From Microtetraspora sp. NBRC 13810 (lineage in GTDB: Bacteria > Actinomycetota > Actinomycetes > Streptosporangiales > Streptosporangiaceae), in NCBI RefSeq assembly GCF_030268685.1, contig NZ_BSRQ01000006.1, forward strand, positions 1 through 64,000: a stretch of DNA of 64,000 bases. Direction: 5' to 3'. The notes under the pieces were generated by a model. The model was not told where the DNA came from, made no database searches, and worked only from the letters and a program-made list of their open reading frames with translations. Positions 40,536 to 49,582 of this stretch are shown here, piece after piece (within the stretch, counting starts at the first letter, position 1; each line of letters begins with the position of its first letter). Position numbers and translations under genes: made by a program.

Positions 40536-42158
40536 GTGACGCATGACGTCTTCAACCAGGCTCCCCCGCTGACCGGCCACGACGTGTCCGCCGACGCCGC
40601 GCTCCTCGACGGCGTGCGGCGCGAGGACGCCGACTGGGCGGCGGGCGAGCTGCACCGGCTCGGCGTCCTCGCCGGGACGGAGCGGGCCCAGGAGTGGGGA
40701 CGGCTCGCCAACGACCATCCGCCCGTCCTGCGCACGCACGACAGGTACGGCGGGCGGATCGACGAGGTCGAGTTCCACCCGGCCTGGCACGAGCTGATGA
40801 CCGTCGCGGTCCAGAACGGGCTGCACGCCTCGCCGTGGACCGCCGCCCGGCCGGGAGCCCACGTCGCCCGGGCCGCGAAGTTCTACATCTGGTCCCAGGT
40901 GGAGGCGGGCCACGGCTGCCCGATCTCCATGACGTACGCGTCGGTGGCCGCGCTGCGGCACTCCCCCGCGCTGGCCGCCGAGTGGGAGCCGCTGCTCGCC
41001 GCGCGCACCTACGACTTCGGGCTGCGCCCGCCCGCGGGCAAGCGCGGGCTGCTCGCCGGGATGGCGATGACCGAGAAGCAGGGCGGCTCCGACGTCCGGG
41101 CGAACACCACCCGGGCCGAGCCGCGCGGCGACGGCTCCTACGCCCTGACCGGCCACAAGTGGTTCAACTCCGCGCCGATGTGCGACCTGTTCCTGGTGCT
41201 CGCGCAGACCGGCCGGGGCCTGTCCTGCTTCCTGCTGCCCAGGGTGCTGCCCGACGGCACGCGCAACGCGATGCGCCTGATGCGGCTGAAGGACAAACTG
41301 GGCAACCGGTCCAACGCCTCGGCCGAGGTGGAGTACGACGGCGCGGTGGCCTGGCTGGTCGGCGAGGAGGGCCGGGGGCTGCGCACCATCCTGGAGATGG
41401 TGAACATGACCCGGCTGGACTGCGTCATCGGCTCGGCGGCCGGGATGCGGCAGGGCCTGGTCCAGGCGTTGCACCACACCGGGCACCGGGCCGCCTTCGG
41501 CAGGCCGCTGGCCGAGCATCCGCTGATGCGCAACGTGCTGGCCGACCTCGCCGTGGAGTCGGAGGCGGCCACCACGCTGATGACCCGGCTGGCCGGCGCC
41601 ACCGACCGGGCGCTGCACGGCGACCGGGCGGAGAGCGCGCTGCGCCGCACGGCCCTGGCGGTGGCGAAGTTCTGGGTGTGCAAGCGGGCGCCCGGGCACG
41701 CGGCCGAGGCGCTGGAGTGCCTGGGCGGCAACGGCTACGTGGAGGAGTCTCAGATGCCGCGGCTGTTCCGCGAGTCGCCGCTCAACGGCATCTGGGAGGG
41801 GTCGGGCAACGTCGCCGCCCTCGACGTGCTGCGCGCGCTGTCCCGCGAGCCCGAGGGGCTGGAGGCGTTCTTCGGCGAGGTCGCGCTGGCGGCCGGCGCC
41901 GACCGGCGGCTCGACGACGCGGCCGACCGGGTGCGCAAGTCGCTCGGCGACCTGCACGAGATCGAGCTGCGCACCCGCCGGATCGCCGAGGACATGGCGC
42001 TGGTGCTGCAGGGGTCGCTGCTGGTGCGGTTCGCGCCGCCCGCGGTCGCCGACGCCTTCTGCGCCTCGCGGCTGTCCGGCGACTGGGGCCGCTCCTACGG
42101 CACCCTGCCGCCCGGACTCGACCTCGAAGCGATCATCGCCCGCGCCATGCCCGGGTGA
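40536..42158 (+). CDS. AidB-like acyl-CoA dehydrogenase family flavoprotein
   Basis: The 540-residue protein matches AidB in length (541 in E. coli) and motifs: LTGHDVSADAALLDGV at the start, YIWSQVEAGHGCPISMTYASV, the FAD-binding MAMTEKQGGSDVRANTT and HKWFNSAPMCDLFLVLA, then ECLGGNGYVEESQMPRLFRESPLN and GIWEGSGNVAALD. The C-terminal helical domain is that of AidB, which shields DNA from alkylating agents. Other members are plain acyl-CoA dehydrogenases, so the in vivo role is open. GGAGGG is seven bases before GTG 40536. An unused AAAGGAGGAG lies further upstream at about 40493. Confidence 0.88.
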   Translation: MTHDVFNQAPPLTGHDVSADAALLDGVRREDADWAAGELHRLGVLAGTERAQEWGRLANDHPPVLRTHDRYGGRIDEVEFHPAWHELMTVAVQNGLHASPWTAARPGAHVARAAKFYIWSQVEAGHGCPISMTYASVAALRHSPALAAEWEPLLAARTYDFGLRPPAGKRGLLAGMAMTEKQGGSDVRANTTRAEPRGDGSYALTGHKWFNSAPMCDLFLVLAQTGRGLSCFLLPRVLPDGTRNAMRLMRLKDKLGNRSNASAEVEYDGAVAWLVGEEGRGLRTILEMVNMTRLDCVIGSAAGMRQGLVQALHHTGHRAAFGRPLAEHPLMRNVLADLAVESEAATTLMTRLAGATDRALHGDRAESALRRTALAVAKFWVCKRAPGHAAEALECLGGNGYVEESQMPRLFRESPLNGIWEGSGNVAALDVLRALSREPEGLEAFFGEVALAAGADRRLDDAADRVRKSLGDLHEIELRTRRIAEDMALVLQGSLLVRFAPPAVADAFCASRLSGDWGRSYGTLPPGLDLEAIIARAMPG

Positions 42159-42216
42159 GTCCGCAAGATCCACCCCCGACCCCCTAGGCTCGTCTCCGAC
42201 GAAAGGAGAGAGAACA

Positions 42217-42645
42217 ATGGCGACGACTCGCACGGCGACGACCCAGTGGAAGGGCGCGCTGATCGACGGTCACGGTACCGTTTCCCTGGACTCGTCCGGG
42301 GTGGGCAACTACGACGTCTCCTGGGCTTCGCGCTCCCAGGAGGCCAACGGCAAGACCTCGCCTGAGGAGCTCATCGCGGCGGCACACTCCTCGTGCTTCT
42401 CGATGGCCCTCTCGCACGGTCTCGCCCAGGCGGGCACCCCGCCGCAGTCGGTGGAGACCACGGCCGACGTGACCTTCCAGCCCGGTGAGGGCATCACCGG
42501 CATCGTGCTCAAGGTCAAGGCCCAGGTGCCCGGCATCACGGCCGAGGACTTCCAGGCCGCCGCCGAGAACGCGAAGGCCAACTGCCCGGTCAGCAAGGCG
42601 CTGTCCGGCACCACCATCACGCTCGACGCGGAACTGCTCGGCTGA
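42217..42645 (+). CDS. OsmC-family peroxiredoxin
   Basis: It reduces organic hydroperoxides. The 142-residue protein has the two active cysteines Cys60 (AAHSSCFSMALSH) and Cys123 (ANCPVSKAL), and the SPEELIAAAH helix. Length and spacing fit OsmC rather than Ohr. A very good Shine-Dalgarno GAAAGGAGAG precedes the ATG. A stem-loop follows the stop, so it is a single-gene transcript. Confidence 0.94.
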   Translation: MATTRTATTQWKGALIDGHGTVSLDSSGVGNYDVSWASRSQEANGKTSPEELIAAAHSSCFSMALSHGLAQAGTPPQSVETTADVTFQPGEGITGIVLKVKAQVPGITAEDFQAAAENAKANCPVSKALSGTTITLDAELLG

Positions 42646-42658
42646 ACCGCGCCCGGCT

Positions 42659-42687
42659 CGCCCGCCCCGCGACGCGGGCGGGCGGGC
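42659..42687 (+). terminator. Stem-loop after the osmC-like gene
   Basis: CGCCCGCCCCGC and GCGGGCGGGCG pair around GAC with one bulged base, 14 bases past the stop. Confidence 0.6.
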
Positions 42688-42752
42688 CCGGTAGGTAAAG
42701 CCCGCCGCGATGAGCTGCGCCGACCTGCGGAAGCGGAGGAGAATGGGGCCAC

Positions 42753-44948
42753 ATGCGTGAGGTCTGGCCGGGAGAGTCCTATCCGCTCGGCGCAACCTGG
42801 GACGGCGTGGGCACCAACTTCTCCGTGTTCTCCGAGGTCGCCGAGCAGGTCGAGCTGTGCCTGTTCGACGCGGGCGGGCACGAGGAGCGGGTGCCGCTGC
42901 CCGAGGTGGACGGGTTCGTCTGGCACGGTTACCTGCCCGGCGTGATGCCGGGCCAGCGTTACGGGCTGCGCGTGCACGGTCCGCACGACCCGGTGCGCGG
43001 CCACCGGTGCAACCCCGCCAAGCTGCTGCTCGACCCGTACGCCAAGGCGATCGAGGGCGACCTGACCTGGCACGAGTCGCTGTTCTCCTACCGTTTCACC
43101 GATCCGACGGCGCTCAACGAGGACGACAGCGCCCCCTACATGCCGAAGAACATCGTGGTGAACCCGTTCTTCGACTGGGGCGACGACCGCCCGCCGCGCA
43201 CGCCGTACCACCAGACGGTGATCTACGAGGCGCACGTGCGCGGGCTGACCATGCGCCATCCGGCGGTGCCGCAGGAGCAGCGGGGCACGTACGCGGGGCT
43301 CGCGCATCCGGCGGTGATCGAGCATCTGCGCGGCCTCGGGGTCACGGCGGTGGAGCTGATGCCGGTGCACCAGTTCGTGCCCGAGCACGCCCTGGTGGCG
43401 CGCGGCCTGACCAACTACTGGGGCTACAACACCATCGCCTATCTCGCGCCGCACAACGGCTACGCGGCGGCCGGGCGGCAGGGCGCGCAGGTGACGGAGT
43501 TCAAGTCCATGGTCAAGGCGCTGCACGAGGCGGGCATCGAGGTCATCCTCGACGTGGTCTACAACCACACGGCCGAGGGCGACCACATGGGCCCGACGCT
43601 GGGCTTCCGTGGCATCGACAACGCCGCGTACTACCGGCTGCACGACGGCGACCGGCGCTACTACCTCGACTACACCGGGTGCGGCAACTCGCTCAACGTG
43701 CGCTCCCCGCACGCGCTCCAGCTCATCATGGACTCGCTGCGCTACTGGGTGCTGGAGATGCACGTGGACGGGTTCCGGTTCGACCTGGCCGCGGCGCTCG
43801 CCCGCGAACTGCACGACGTCGACCGGCTGAGCGCCTTCTTCGACCTGATCCAGCAGGACCCGGTGATCTCCCAGGTGAAGCTGATCGCCGAGCCGTGGGA
43901 CGTCGGGCCGGGCGGTTACCAGGTGGGCAACTTCCCGCCGTTGTGGACCGAGTGGAACGGCAAGTACCGCGACACGGTGCGCGACTTCTGGCGCGGCCAC
44001 GGGTCGGCGCTGCCGGAGTTCGCCACCCGGCTGACCGGGTCGCAGGACCTCTACGCGGGTTCCGGCCGCCGCCCGGTCGCCTCGATCAACTTCGTGACCT
44101 GCCACGACGGTTTCACCCTGACCGACCTGGTGTCCTACAACCGCAAGCACAACGAGGCCAACGGCGAGGGCAACCGGGACGGCACCGACGACAACCGCTC
44201 GTGGAACTGCGGCGCCGAGGGCCCGGTCGAGGACCCGGCCGTCGTACGGCTGCGCCACCGGCAGCGGCGCAACTTCCTGGCCACGCTCTTCCTGTCCCAG
44301 GGCGTGCCGATGCTGACCGCGGGCGACGAGTTCGGGCGCACCCAGCACGGCAACAACAACGCCTACTGCCAGGACGACGAGACCTCCTGGTGCGACTGGT
44401 CGCTGCTCGCCGTGCAGCCGGACCTGTCCCCGGCCGGTCCGCACGTGGCGGAGGCGCGTTCCTCCCGGCAGCCGGCCGGGGGTCACGGCCCGGAGTCGGA
44501 GCTGCTGGGCTTCGTCCGCATGCTCTCCCGGCTGCGCCGGGCGCACCCGGTCTTCCAGCGGCGGCGTTTCTTCCACGGCGGCAGGAACGGCGACGCGCTG
44601 CGGGACATCGTGTGGTTCACCCCGGCCGGGCAGGAGATGTCCGCCGCCGACTGGCACACCGGTTACGCCAAGTCGCTGGGCGTCTACCTCAACGGCGACG
44701 CGATCACCGAGCTGGGACCGCGCGGGGAGCGGATCTGGGACGACTCGTTCCTGATCCTGATCAACGCCCATCACGAAGATCTCACCTTCACCGCCCCCGG
44801 CCGGGATTTCGGCGAGGGCTGGCTGCCGGTCTTCGACACGGCGGGCGAGGGATTCGACGAGCCCGCCGCCGAGGAGGGATTCCCGGCGGGCGCGCTGATC
44901 CCGGTCACGTCCAGGTCGCTGCGACTGCTGCGACGCTCCCGGCACTGA
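42753..44948 (+). CDS. glgX: Glycogen debranching enzyme
   Basis: GlgX removes limit-dextrin branches of glycogen by hydrolysing alpha-1,6 links. The 731-residue protein has an N-terminal CBM48 (YPLGATWDGVGTNFSVFSEVAEQVELCLFD) and a GH13 subfamily 11 barrel. Family regions are VIYEAHVRGLT, VILDVVYNHTAEG, HVDGFRFDLAAAL with the nucleophile Asp, LIAEPWDVGPGGYQVG with the acid Glu, and FVTCHDGFTLTDLVSYN with the third Asp. NEANGEGNRDGTDDN is typical of the GlgX group. No glgB or other glycogen genes lie near it. Confidence 0.96.
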   Translation: MREVWPGESYPLGATWDGVGTNFSVFSEVAEQVELCLFDAGGHEERVPLPEVDGFVWHGYLPGVMPGQRYGLRVHGPHDPVRGHRCNPAKLLLDPYAKAIEGDLTWHESLFSYRFTDPTALNEDDSAPYMPKNIVVNPFFDWGDDRPPRTPYHQTVIYEAHVRGLTMRHPAVPQEQRGTYAGLAHPAVIEHLRGLGVTAVELMPVHQFVPEHALVARGLTNYWGYNTIAYLAPHNGYAAAGRQGAQVTEFKSMVKALHEAGIEVILDVVYNHTAEGDHMGPTLGFRGIDNAAYYRLHDGDRRYYLDYTGCGNSLNVRSPHALQLIMDSLRYWVLEMHVDGFRFDLAAALARELHDVDRLSAFFDLIQQDPVISQVKLIAEPWDVGPGGYQVGNFPPLWTEWNGKYRDTVRDFWRGHGSALPEFATRLTGSQDLYAGSGRRPVASINFVTCHDGFTLTDLVSYNRKHNEANGEGNRDGTDDNRSWNCGAEGPVEDPAVVRLRHRQRRNFLATLFLSQGVPMLTAGDEFGRTQHGNNNAYCQDDETSWCDWSLLAVQPDLSPAGPHVAEARSSRQPAGGHGPESELLGFVRMLSRLRRAHPVFQRRRFFHGGRNGDALRDIVWFTPAGQEMSAADWHTGYAKSLGVYLNGDAITELGPRGERIWDDSFLILINAHHEDLTFTAPGRDFGEGWLPVFDTAGEGFDEPAAEEGFPAGALIPVTSRSLRLLRRSRH

Positions 44949-45061
44949 GCGAACCCGGCGCGTCCGGGGCCGAGGGGGTGAACGCCGCGTTCTGCTTCAT
45001 CTTCGCGGCGTTCAGGGGCCCACCACGCCGGCCCGGCGCCCCGGCATGACAGGGTGGGGAC

Positions 45062-45784
45062 GTGCGGAGCATCTACCCCTGTGACGAGACCGAACCGGAC
45101 CTGGAGCGGGTCTACGCCTACCCCGAGGGCCCCTGGCTGCGGATCAACATGGTGGCCAGCGTGGACGGCGGCACCTGGCTCAAGGGGCTGTCCCAGGGCC
45201 TGTCCGGCGCGGGCGACCGCAGGATCTTCCACGTGCTGCGCGGCATGGCCGACGTGATCATGGCGGGCGCGTCCACCGTGCGGCTGGAGGGGTACGGCCC
45301 GGCCAAGGCCAAGGAGTCCTGGCGCGACCTGCGGGCCGGTCGTACGGCTGTGCCGCCGGTCGCCGTGGTCACCCGCACGCTCGACCTCGACCTGGACGGC
45401 GCGCTGTTCACCGCCGCCGATCCCGCGGCCCGCACCATCGTCCTCACCTGCGAGGCCGCGCCCGCCGAGCGGCGCAGGCTGGCCGCGCGGGCCGCCGACG
45501 TGCTCGTCGCCGGGGACGACCGGGTCGACATGGCGCTCGCCGTGCGGCTGCTGCGCGAGCGGGGGCTCGCGCACGTGCTGTGCGAGGGCGGGGCGAAGCT
45601 CAACGGATCGCTGGTCACCGCCGGAGTGGTGGACGAACTGTGCCTCACGGTCAGCCCGCTGCTGCTCGGCGGCGAGGCGTCCCGGCTGCTGAACGGCCCC
45701 GACCATCCCGTGGGCCTCCGGCTCGCGGGCGTTCTCGAAGAGGAGGGGTTCCTCTTCGCCCGATACACCAGGGGGTTGCCGTGA
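45062..45784 (+). CDS. RibD C-terminal (pyrimidine/dihydrofolate reductase fold) protein
   Basis: The 240-residue protein has the RibD-C fold: RINMVASVDGGTWLKGLSQGLSG at the N-terminus, MADVIMAGASTVRLEGYGP with the NADPH-loop, and HVLCEGGAKLNGSLVTAGVVDELCLTVSPLLLGG. The deaminase half of RibD is absent. Such stand-alone reductases may act in riboflavin or F420-related steps, or on other substrates. The GTG at 45062 starts just before the domain. Its stop overlaps the ligase start as GTGA, so the two are coupled, an odd pairing. Confidence 0.88.
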   Translation: MRSIYPCDETEPDLERVYAYPEGPWLRINMVASVDGGTWLKGLSQGLSGAGDRRIFHVLRGMADVIMAGASTVRLEGYGPAKAKESWRDLRAGRTAVPPVAVVTRTLDLDLDGALFTAADPAARTIVLTCEAAPAERRRLAARAADVLVAGDDRVDMALAVRLLRERGLAHVLCEGGAKLNGSLVTAGVVDELCLTVSPLLLGGEASRLLNGPDHPVGLRLAGVLEEEGFLFARYTRGLP

Positions 45785-46851
45785 AGTTGCCCGTCGAGCC
45801 GCCGGTCGCGCCGATGCTCGCCAAGGCGGTCAAGGGGATGCCGGCGCAGGACGGCACGCTGTTCTACGAGCCGAAGTGGGACGGCTTCCGCTGCATCGTC
45901 TTCCGCGACGGCGACGAGGTCTACCTGGGCAGCCGCAACGAGCGGCCGTTCACCCGCTACTTCCCCGAGCTGGTCGAGGCCGTGCGGGCCGAGCTGCCCG
46001 AGCGGGTGGTGGTGGACGGCGAGATCGTGCTGCTGCGCGGCCAGGGGCTCGACTTCGACGCGCTCCAGCAGCGCATCCATCCCGCGGCGTCCCGGGTGCG
46101 GCTGCTGGCCGAGCAGACGCCGGCGTCGTTCATCGCCTTCGACCTGCTCGCCCTCGGCGACGACAACCTCATGGAGCAGCCGTTCTCCGGGCGGCGCACC
46201 CGGCTGGAGCAGATCTTCGGGCGGGCCGGCGGCAGCGTGCGGCTGACCCCGATCACCGCCGACGACGGCCGGGCCGCCGAGTGGTTCGAGATGTTCGAGG
46301 GGGCCGGGCTGGACGGGATCATCGTCAAGCCCGGCGGCCTGCCGTACGAGCCGGACCGGCGAACGATGTTCAAGGTCAAGCACGAGCGCACGGCCGACGT
46401 GGTGGTGGCGGGCTACCGGGAGCACAAGTCGGGGCCGGTGGTGGGGTCGCTGCTGCTCGGCCTCTACGACGACGCCGGGCGGCTGCACCACGTGGGCGTG
46501 GCGGCGTCCTTCCCGATGGCGCGGCGGGCCGAGCTGGTGGGCGAGCTGGCGCCCTATCTGACCGACCTGTCCTCGCACCCGTGGGGCGCCTGGATGGCGG
46601 ACGCGGGCGGCGAGCAGGCGCAGCGCCGCCCGGGCAACGTGTCCCGGTGGAACGCCGGCAAGGACCTGTCGTTCATCCCGCTGCGGCCGGAGCTGGTCAT
46701 CGAGGTGGCCTACGACCACATGGAGGGCGACCGCTTCCGGCACACCGCGCAGTTCCGCCGGGCCCGCCCGGACCGCACGCCCGAGTCGTGCACCTACGCC
46801 CAGCTTGAGCGCCCGCTGTCCTACAACTTCGACGACATCCTGGCCCGCTGA
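45781..46851 (+). CDS. ligC: ATP-dependent DNA ligase (LigC type)
   Basis: It seals nicked DNA with ATP. The 356-residue protein has the nucleotidyltransferase motif I FYEPKWDGFRCIV with adenylated Lys32, motif III-like AFDLLALGDDN, motif IV GLDGIIVKPG and motif V FKVKHERTADVVVAGY, then an OB-fold. There are no polymerase or nuclease domains, so it is LigC-like rather than LigD. In mycobacteria LigC works with the stand-alone primase PrimC in gap repair; a similar primase is encoded four genes downstream (49583-50587). GTG 45781 is coupled to the RibD-C gene. Confidence 0.92.
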   Translation: MKLPVEPPVAPMLAKAVKGMPAQDGTLFYEPKWDGFRCIVFRDGDEVYLGSRNERPFTRYFPELVEAVRAELPERVVVDGEIVLLRGQGLDFDALQQRIHPAASRVRLLAEQTPASFIAFDLLALGDDNLMEQPFSGRRTRLEQIFGRAGGSVRLTPITADDGRAAEWFEMFEGAGLDGIIVKPGGLPYEPDRRTMFKVKHERTADVVVAGYREHKSGPVVGSLLLGLYDDAGRLHHVGVAASFPMARRAELVGELAPYLTDLSSHPWGAWMADAGGEQAQRRPGNVSRWNAGKDLSFIPLRPELVIEVAYDHMEGDRFRHTAQFRRARPDRTPESCTYAQLERPLSYNFDDILAR

Positions 46852-46953
46852 CCACGCACGACCGGACAGGCCGATGGTGAACGTGCTGGATGGCAGGACT
46901 TTTCCTGGCATGCACCGGTACGGTCGGATCGGTCAGCCGAAAGGATCGTGCCC

Positions 46954-48081
46954 ATGCCCCTCACGACGCAGGAGTCCCATCGTGGCAGGGTCAGGGGATC
47001 CCTGCTGGCCGGGGCCGTCGGCGACGCGCTCGGCGCGCCGATCGAGTTCGATTCGATCGCGGCCGTCCGCCGCCTGTACGGCGAGGCGGGGCTGACCACG
47101 CTGGTGCACGGCTGGCGGAGCACCGTCGGCCTGATCACCGACGACACGCAGATGACCCTCTTCACCGCGGAGGGCCTGATCCGGGCCCGGGTACGGCGGG
47201 CGGTCAAGGGCGACGGCGACGAGGTGTCCGCCGTCCGCGACGCCTACCTGCGCTGGCTGGACACCCAGTCGCACCGATCGCCCCCGGCGGGCGGTCGCCG
47301 GGGCGGCGGCTGGCTGCGCGAGGAGGGCTGGCTCTACTCCCGGCGCGCGCCCGGCAACGCCTGCCTGTCCGGGCTGCGGCACCCCGCCGCGTCCGGTGCG
47401 TCCGGTGCTTTCGGTGCGCTGGGTGTGGCGGGGCCGGTGAACCCGGGTTCCAAGGGGTGCGGCACGGTCATGCGGTCGGCGCCGTTCGGCTTCACCGCGA
47501 GCGACCCGGGGCACGCCTTCGAACTGTCGGCGCGGTGCGCCCAGATCACGCACGGCCATCCGACGGGCTACCTGGCGGCCGGCGCCTTCGCCGCGATGAT
47601 CTGGCACCTGGCCGAAGGGCTCGCCGTGGAGCCCGCCGTACGGGAGGCGATGGGGCTGCTGCGGGCCTACCCCCGGCACGAGGAGACCACGGCGGCGCTG
47701 GAGGCCGCCCTCGCGCTCACCGCCCGGGGCACGCCGACGCCGGAGCGGGTGGAGTCGCTGGGCGGGGCCTGGGTGGCCGAGGAGGCGCTCGCCATCGCGG
47801 TCTACTGCGCGCTGGCCGGGCGGCCGGAGGAGGACGGGCCCGCGGGAATGCGGCGGGCGCTGCTGCTCTCGGTCAACCACTCGGGGGACAGCGACTCGAC
47901 CGGCGCCGTCTGCGGGAACCTGCTCGGCGCCCGCCTCGGCGAAGCCGCCCTGCCCGCCGACTGGCTGGCGCCGCTGGAGGGCCGCGTCCCCATCACCGCC
48001 CTCGCCGACGACCTCGCCGCCCTGCGCACCGTGGCCGACGAGACCCTGACGACCTGGCAGGACAGGTACCCGGCCGCCTGA
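46954..48081 (+). CDS. ADP-ribosylglycohydrolase family protein (DraG/ARH type)
   Basis: The protein (about 375 residues) removes ADP-ribose from proteins or nucleic acids using two Mg2+. It has the GSLLAGAVGDALGAPIEF opening, the metal motif LITDDTQMTLFTAEGL (about residues 53-68), a Gly/Arg-rich loop, GSKGCGTVMRSAPFG, HGHPTGYLAAGAFA, and the second metal motif VNHSGDSDSTGAVCGNLLG near the C-terminus. The target is unknown. It lies 102 bases after ligC on the same strand. ATG 46954 has AAAGGA at proper spacing; GTG 46948 is the alternative. Confidence 0.93.
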   Translation: MPLTTQESHRGRVRGSLLAGAVGDALGAPIEFDSIAAVRRLYGEAGLTTLVHGWRSTVGLITDDTQMTLFTAEGLIRARVRRAVKGDGDEVSAVRDAYLRWLDTQSHRSPPAGGRRGGGWLREEGWLYSRRAPGNACLSGLRHPAASGASGAFGALGVAGPVNPGSKGCGTVMRSAPFGFTASDPGHAFELSARCAQITHGHPTGYLAAGAFAAMIWHLAEGLAVEPAVREAMGLLRAYPRHEETTAALEAALALTARGTPTPERVESLGGAWVAEEALAIAVYCALAGRPEEDGPAGMRRALLLSVNHSGDSDSTGAVCGNLLGARLGEAALPADWLAPLEGRVPITALADDLAALRTVADETLTTWQDRYPAA

Positions 48082-48136
48082 TCCCCGCCCACAGCCGTCA
48101 ACGGCGGCCCCGTCCCCTCCAGGATCATCCGCGGTG

Positions 48137-48712
48137 TCACCGGGCGGCGGTGCGGGCGCGGAAGGCGGCGCTCTTGACGCGGTTCTGGCAGGCGGTGGAG
48201 CAGAAGCGGCGGGTGCCGTTGCGGGAGACGTCGACGTAGACGCGGTCGCAGGCGGGGGCGGTGCACACGCCGAGCCGGTCGTACAGGTCGCTGCCGAGCA
48301 CGATGGCGAGCGCGGTGGCGCCGCTCGCCACCCAGTTCCGCACGCGGTCGCCGTGCGCCCCGTGGAAGTGCAGGTGCCAGTGCTCGCCGTCGTGCCGGTC
48401 CAGGTGCGGGCGGGCCGCGTTCTCCTCCATCAGGCGGTTCACCTGGCGGGCGGCCGCGTCGATGTCGCCGGCGTCCACGGCGGTGAAGACGGCCCGCAGC
48501 TCGACCGCCGCCTCGGCGAAGGCGGCCAGCTCCGGCTCGGACACCTCCCAGGCGTCCTTTGCGGCGAGCCGGAGCGTCCCGGTGACCTCTGCGCCTCCTT
48601 CCGCGCCGACGGGCGGCAGATAGGGCCGGCCCCGCCGCTCGCCGGGCGTGAGCACGTTCACCAGGCCCACGGCGACGGCCACCACGGCATCTGAGTGACT
48701 GTTGAAGTTCAC
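48137..48712 (-). CDS. CGNR zinc-finger / ABATE-domain protein
   Basis: The 191-residue protein has an N-terminal ABATE-like domain and a C-terminal CGNR zinc finger, LGVCTAPACDRVYVDVSRNGTRRFCSTACQNRVKSAAFRAR, with four Cys in the C-x4-C...C-x3-C layout and the CxNR turn. It is presumed a DNA-binding regulator. The GTG start at 48712 is chosen over the longer ATG form because it opens the conserved VNFNSHSDAVVAVAVGLVN. It is divergent from the methyltransferase gene (71 bases) and probably regulates it. Confidence 0.88.
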   Translation of the reverse strand: MNFNSHSDAVVAVAVGLVNVLTPGERRGRPYLPPVGAEGGAEVTGTLRLAAKDAWEVSEPELAAFAEAAVELRAVFTAVDAGDIDAAARQVNRLMEENAARPHLDRHDGEHWHLHFHGAHGDRVRNWVASGATALAIVLGSDLYDRLGVCTAPACDRVYVDVSRNGTRRFCSTACQNRVKSAAFRARTAAR

Positions 48713-48783
48713 TTGACCAGTTACGCCCTTTCGACTTAACCTCGTAACCGTCCAAAGCATAGACGACAGTAACGGAGGGTCTC

Positions 48784-49563
48784 GTGCCGGTTCTTTCCCA
48801 GGACATCGCCCAGAGCTGGATCACCAGGTGGGACCAGCAGCAGGAGGGCTATCTGCCCGGCCGCGAGGAGCGTTTCACCGCCCTGGTCGACGCGGTCGAG
48901 GCGGGCGCGGGGCGGGGCGACCCGCTGGTGATAGACCTGGGCTGCGGGCCGGGCTCGCTCGCCGTACGGCTGCTGGAGCGGCTGCCCGAGGCCACCGTCG
49001 TGGCCGTGGACACCGACCCGGTGCTGCTGGCGCTCGGGCGGGCGGGATACGGCGCCCGGCACGGTCTCGTCTTCGCCGACCTCGACCTGCGGGTGCCGGG
49101 CTGGACGGAACGGCTCGGCCTGCCCCGGCCCGCCGACGTGGCGGTGAGCACCACCGCGCTGCACTGGCTGCCCGAGGAGCACCTGCGCCGCGTCTACGCC
49201 GAACTGGGCGGCGTGCTCCGGCCCGGCGGGCTGTTCCTCAACGGCGACCACCTCGACGTCGACGACGCCACCCCCGTACTCGCCGGGCTCGAACGCGCGG
49301 TGCACGACGCGGCCACCCGGCGGCGCTTCTCCGCCGGGAAGCCCGAGGACTGGCGTCAGTGGTGGGACGGCATCGCCGCCGACCCCGCCCTGGCCGACCT
49401 CGGCGCCGAGCGCGATCGCAGGACCGCCGCCGCCGACCACCACGGGTCGGAGTCCGCCGGGCTCTCCACCCACGTCACCGCGCTGCGCGACGCCGGCTTC
49501 GCCGAGATCGGCACCCTCTGGCAGCAGGGCAACAACCGGCTGCTCTGCGCCGTGCGCCCGTGA
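48784..49563 (+). CDS. Class I SAM-dependent methyltransferase
   Basis: The 259-residue protein has the SAM-binding motif VIDLGCGPGSLAVRLLERLP (about residues 48-67), an acidic residue after the second strand in VVAVDTDPVLLALGR, and STTALHWLPEEHLRRVYAELG, typical of small-molecule methyltransferases of the UbiE/trans-aconitate type. The substrate is unknown. GTG 48784 has ACGGAGGG just upstream. It sits tail-to-tail with the primase-like gene, 19 bases apart. Confidence 0.86.
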   Translation: MPVLSQDIAQSWITRWDQQQEGYLPGREERFTALVDAVEAGAGRGDPLVIDLGCGPGSLAVRLLERLPEATVVAVDTDPVLLALGRAGYGARHGLVFADLDLRVPGWTERLGLPRPADVAVSTTALHWLPEEHLRRVYAELGGVLRPGGLFLNGDHLDVDDATPVLAGLERAVHDAATRRRFSAGKPEDWRQWWDGIAADPALADLGAERDRRTAAADHHGSESAGLSTHVTALRDAGFAEIGTLWQQGNNRLLCAVRP

Positions 49564-49582
49564 CGCCCGCCCGGGGAGCCGA